In this document: in pieces, positions 63,417 through 64,000 of the stretch
How positions within the stretch are numbered: position 1 is the stretch's first letter
Layout of the letters: each line of letters starts with the position of its first letter
Assembly (NCBI GenBank): GCA_934725855.1
Contig: CAKVCL010000016.1
Coordinates: 8,553-72,552, forward strand
Source of the DNA: an uncultured Cellulosilyticum sp.
GTDB lineage: Bacteria; Bacillota; Clostridia; Lachnospirales; Cellulosilyticaceae
DNA length: 64,000 nucleotides
Direction of reading: 5' to 3'
Program-made: the position numbers and the translations under genes
The notes under the pieces: model-generated
The model's input: the letters and a program-made list of their open reading frames with translations, nothing else
Database searches by the model: none
Told to the model about the DNA's origin: nothing

Positions 63417-63984
63417 ACATTCATCATATTCATGACAAAACTTACAGAAGTTTCTTTGAGAACAAAGAAATTTTCTTACAATTTCTGCTATCTTTTTACT
63501 TGATCAAAAGATAGATTCTAATGAATTCCTTAATAGAGCAGGTATCATTGGAAATGAATTCAATTTAATTTCAAATGCGCATAAACTAAAATTAACAGAC
63601 TGGTTAGACCATATAATGAATGATCCTACCAGACAAACTGCAATCGACTTGATAAAAAATCCATAAAAGGATGTGAATAAAATGACTGCTAATATTACGA
63701 TAACACTTATGGAAGAAAAAGAACGTGCAATAACCGAAGGCAAGGCCCAGGGGCTGGCTGAGGGTAGAACCGAGGGCAGAATTGAAGGTAGAATTGAAGG
63801 CAGAATTGAAGGCAGAACTGAAGGCAGAACTGAAGGCAGAACTGAAGCCAAACTTGAAATAGCCAAAAAACTTCTTGCTAGTGGTATGTCTATCGAACAA
63901 GTGATGGAAATCACTGAATTAAACGTAAGCGTCAATTCAAGCACACCTATAAAAAATACGCCACCGCTAGTATACTATTACTAG
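63417..63984 (+). pseudogene. Rpn-family nuclease/transposase-like gene, degraded
   Basis: An N-terminal piece (ATG 63417, DIHHIHDKTYRSFFENKEIF) matches the opening of Rpn recombination-promoting nucleases, then a stop follows after about 35 codons. The other frame resumes with FLLDQKIDSNEFLNRAG, so most of the nuclease core is deleted. The second part, NPTRQ-type tail, meets a TAA (NP*KDVNKM), then continues as [23 protein letters not shown] and a run of E-G-R repeats. There are a deletion, a frame change and a nonsense codon. The tail carries a 12-base tandem repeat. A terminator-like hairpin lies at the end. Confidence 0.85.
63766..63846 (+). repeat. Tandem 12-bp repeats encoding E-G-R-(I/T)
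   Basis: About seven copies of GAAGGCAGAATT or GAAGGCAGAACT follow one another in the Rpn-like pseudogene tail. In-frame expansion or contraction is likely by slippage. Confidence 0.9.
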
Positions 63985-63999
63985 TCTTGTGGCGTATTA
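63956..63999. terminator. Long hairpin at the end of the Rpn-like remnant
   Basis: AATACGCCAC and GTGGCGTATT pair, with an inner CTAGTA-TACTAT-TACTAG stem. No downstream sequence is available to judge the T-run, so it may be a terminator or part of an element. Confidence 0.5.
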
Positions 64000-64000
64000 A

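Noticed and set aside
63766..63846. Possible CRISPR array
   Set aside because: The 12-base repeats have no spacers, lie in frame in a coding tail, and encode E-G-R-(I/T).

Overview
The window looks like chromosome of a low-GC, endospore-forming Gram-positive of the class Clostridia. The evidence is the AT-rich sequence with strong AGGAGG-type ribosome binding sites, spmA/spmB, an AbrB-type regulator, several YesM/YesN and OmpR-type two-component systems, a CprABC-like antimicrobial-peptide transporter, and a LexA box of Gram-positive type. A Lachnospirales/Cellulosilyticum-like organism is my best guess from the gene style; this is inference and was not searched.

Layout. Positions 1-3.2 kb hold a lantibiotic-protection type ABC transporter followed by its response regulator and the start of a histidine kinase. 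From 3.2-12.4 kb come a membrane chemotaxis receptor, nagA, an unusual tRNA-like RNA with its own promoter and terminator, a membrane glycosyltransferase convergent with an FAD oxidoreductase, a second chemoreceptor broken by two frameshifts, and a TetR regulator fused to what looks like a STAS-like domain. From 12.7-20.1 kb is an Lpl-type ABC sugar importer with its YesN/YesM two-component system. Next comes a decayed Fpg/Nei glycosylase, then a tetrapyrrole operon (hemA, cobA-hemD, hemB, hemL) that lacks hemC. From 27-32 kb are a CorA transporter with a structured leader, an IS982-type insertion sequence, a ruined AAA ATPase and an SOS-regulated Y-family polymerase. From 32-45 kb are a His/Cys-rich metal P-type ATPase, an M18 aminopeptidase, glycogen phosphorylase, tsaC-rpiB-upp, a TagO/WecA-type enzyme and a zinc-dependent phospholipase C-like protein. 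From 45-54.6 kb are a PilZ protein, an aconitase-family hydratase, a RelA/SpoT-domain protein, AbrB, spmAB, a MORN-repeat protein, a YkvI-like transporter and an Asp/Arg-rich small protein. From 54.6-64 kb are a HipA-like kinase with a small partner, an HD-GYP protein, amtB-glnK behind a leader terminator, a nuclease-helicase fusion, a transglutaminase-like secreted protein and an Rpn-family remnant.

How the parts fit. Most genes are housekeeping or environmental sensing. c-di-GMP signalling is suggested by PilZ and HD-GYP, nitrogen control by AmtB/PII, sugar scavenging by the Lpl system and NagA, and cell-wall polymer synthesis by TagO/WecA. The more unusual content is in RNA leaders (tRNA-like RNA, corA leader, amtB leader), in the HipA-like pair, and in at least four broken genes (chemoreceptor, glycosylase, AAA ATPase, Rpn).
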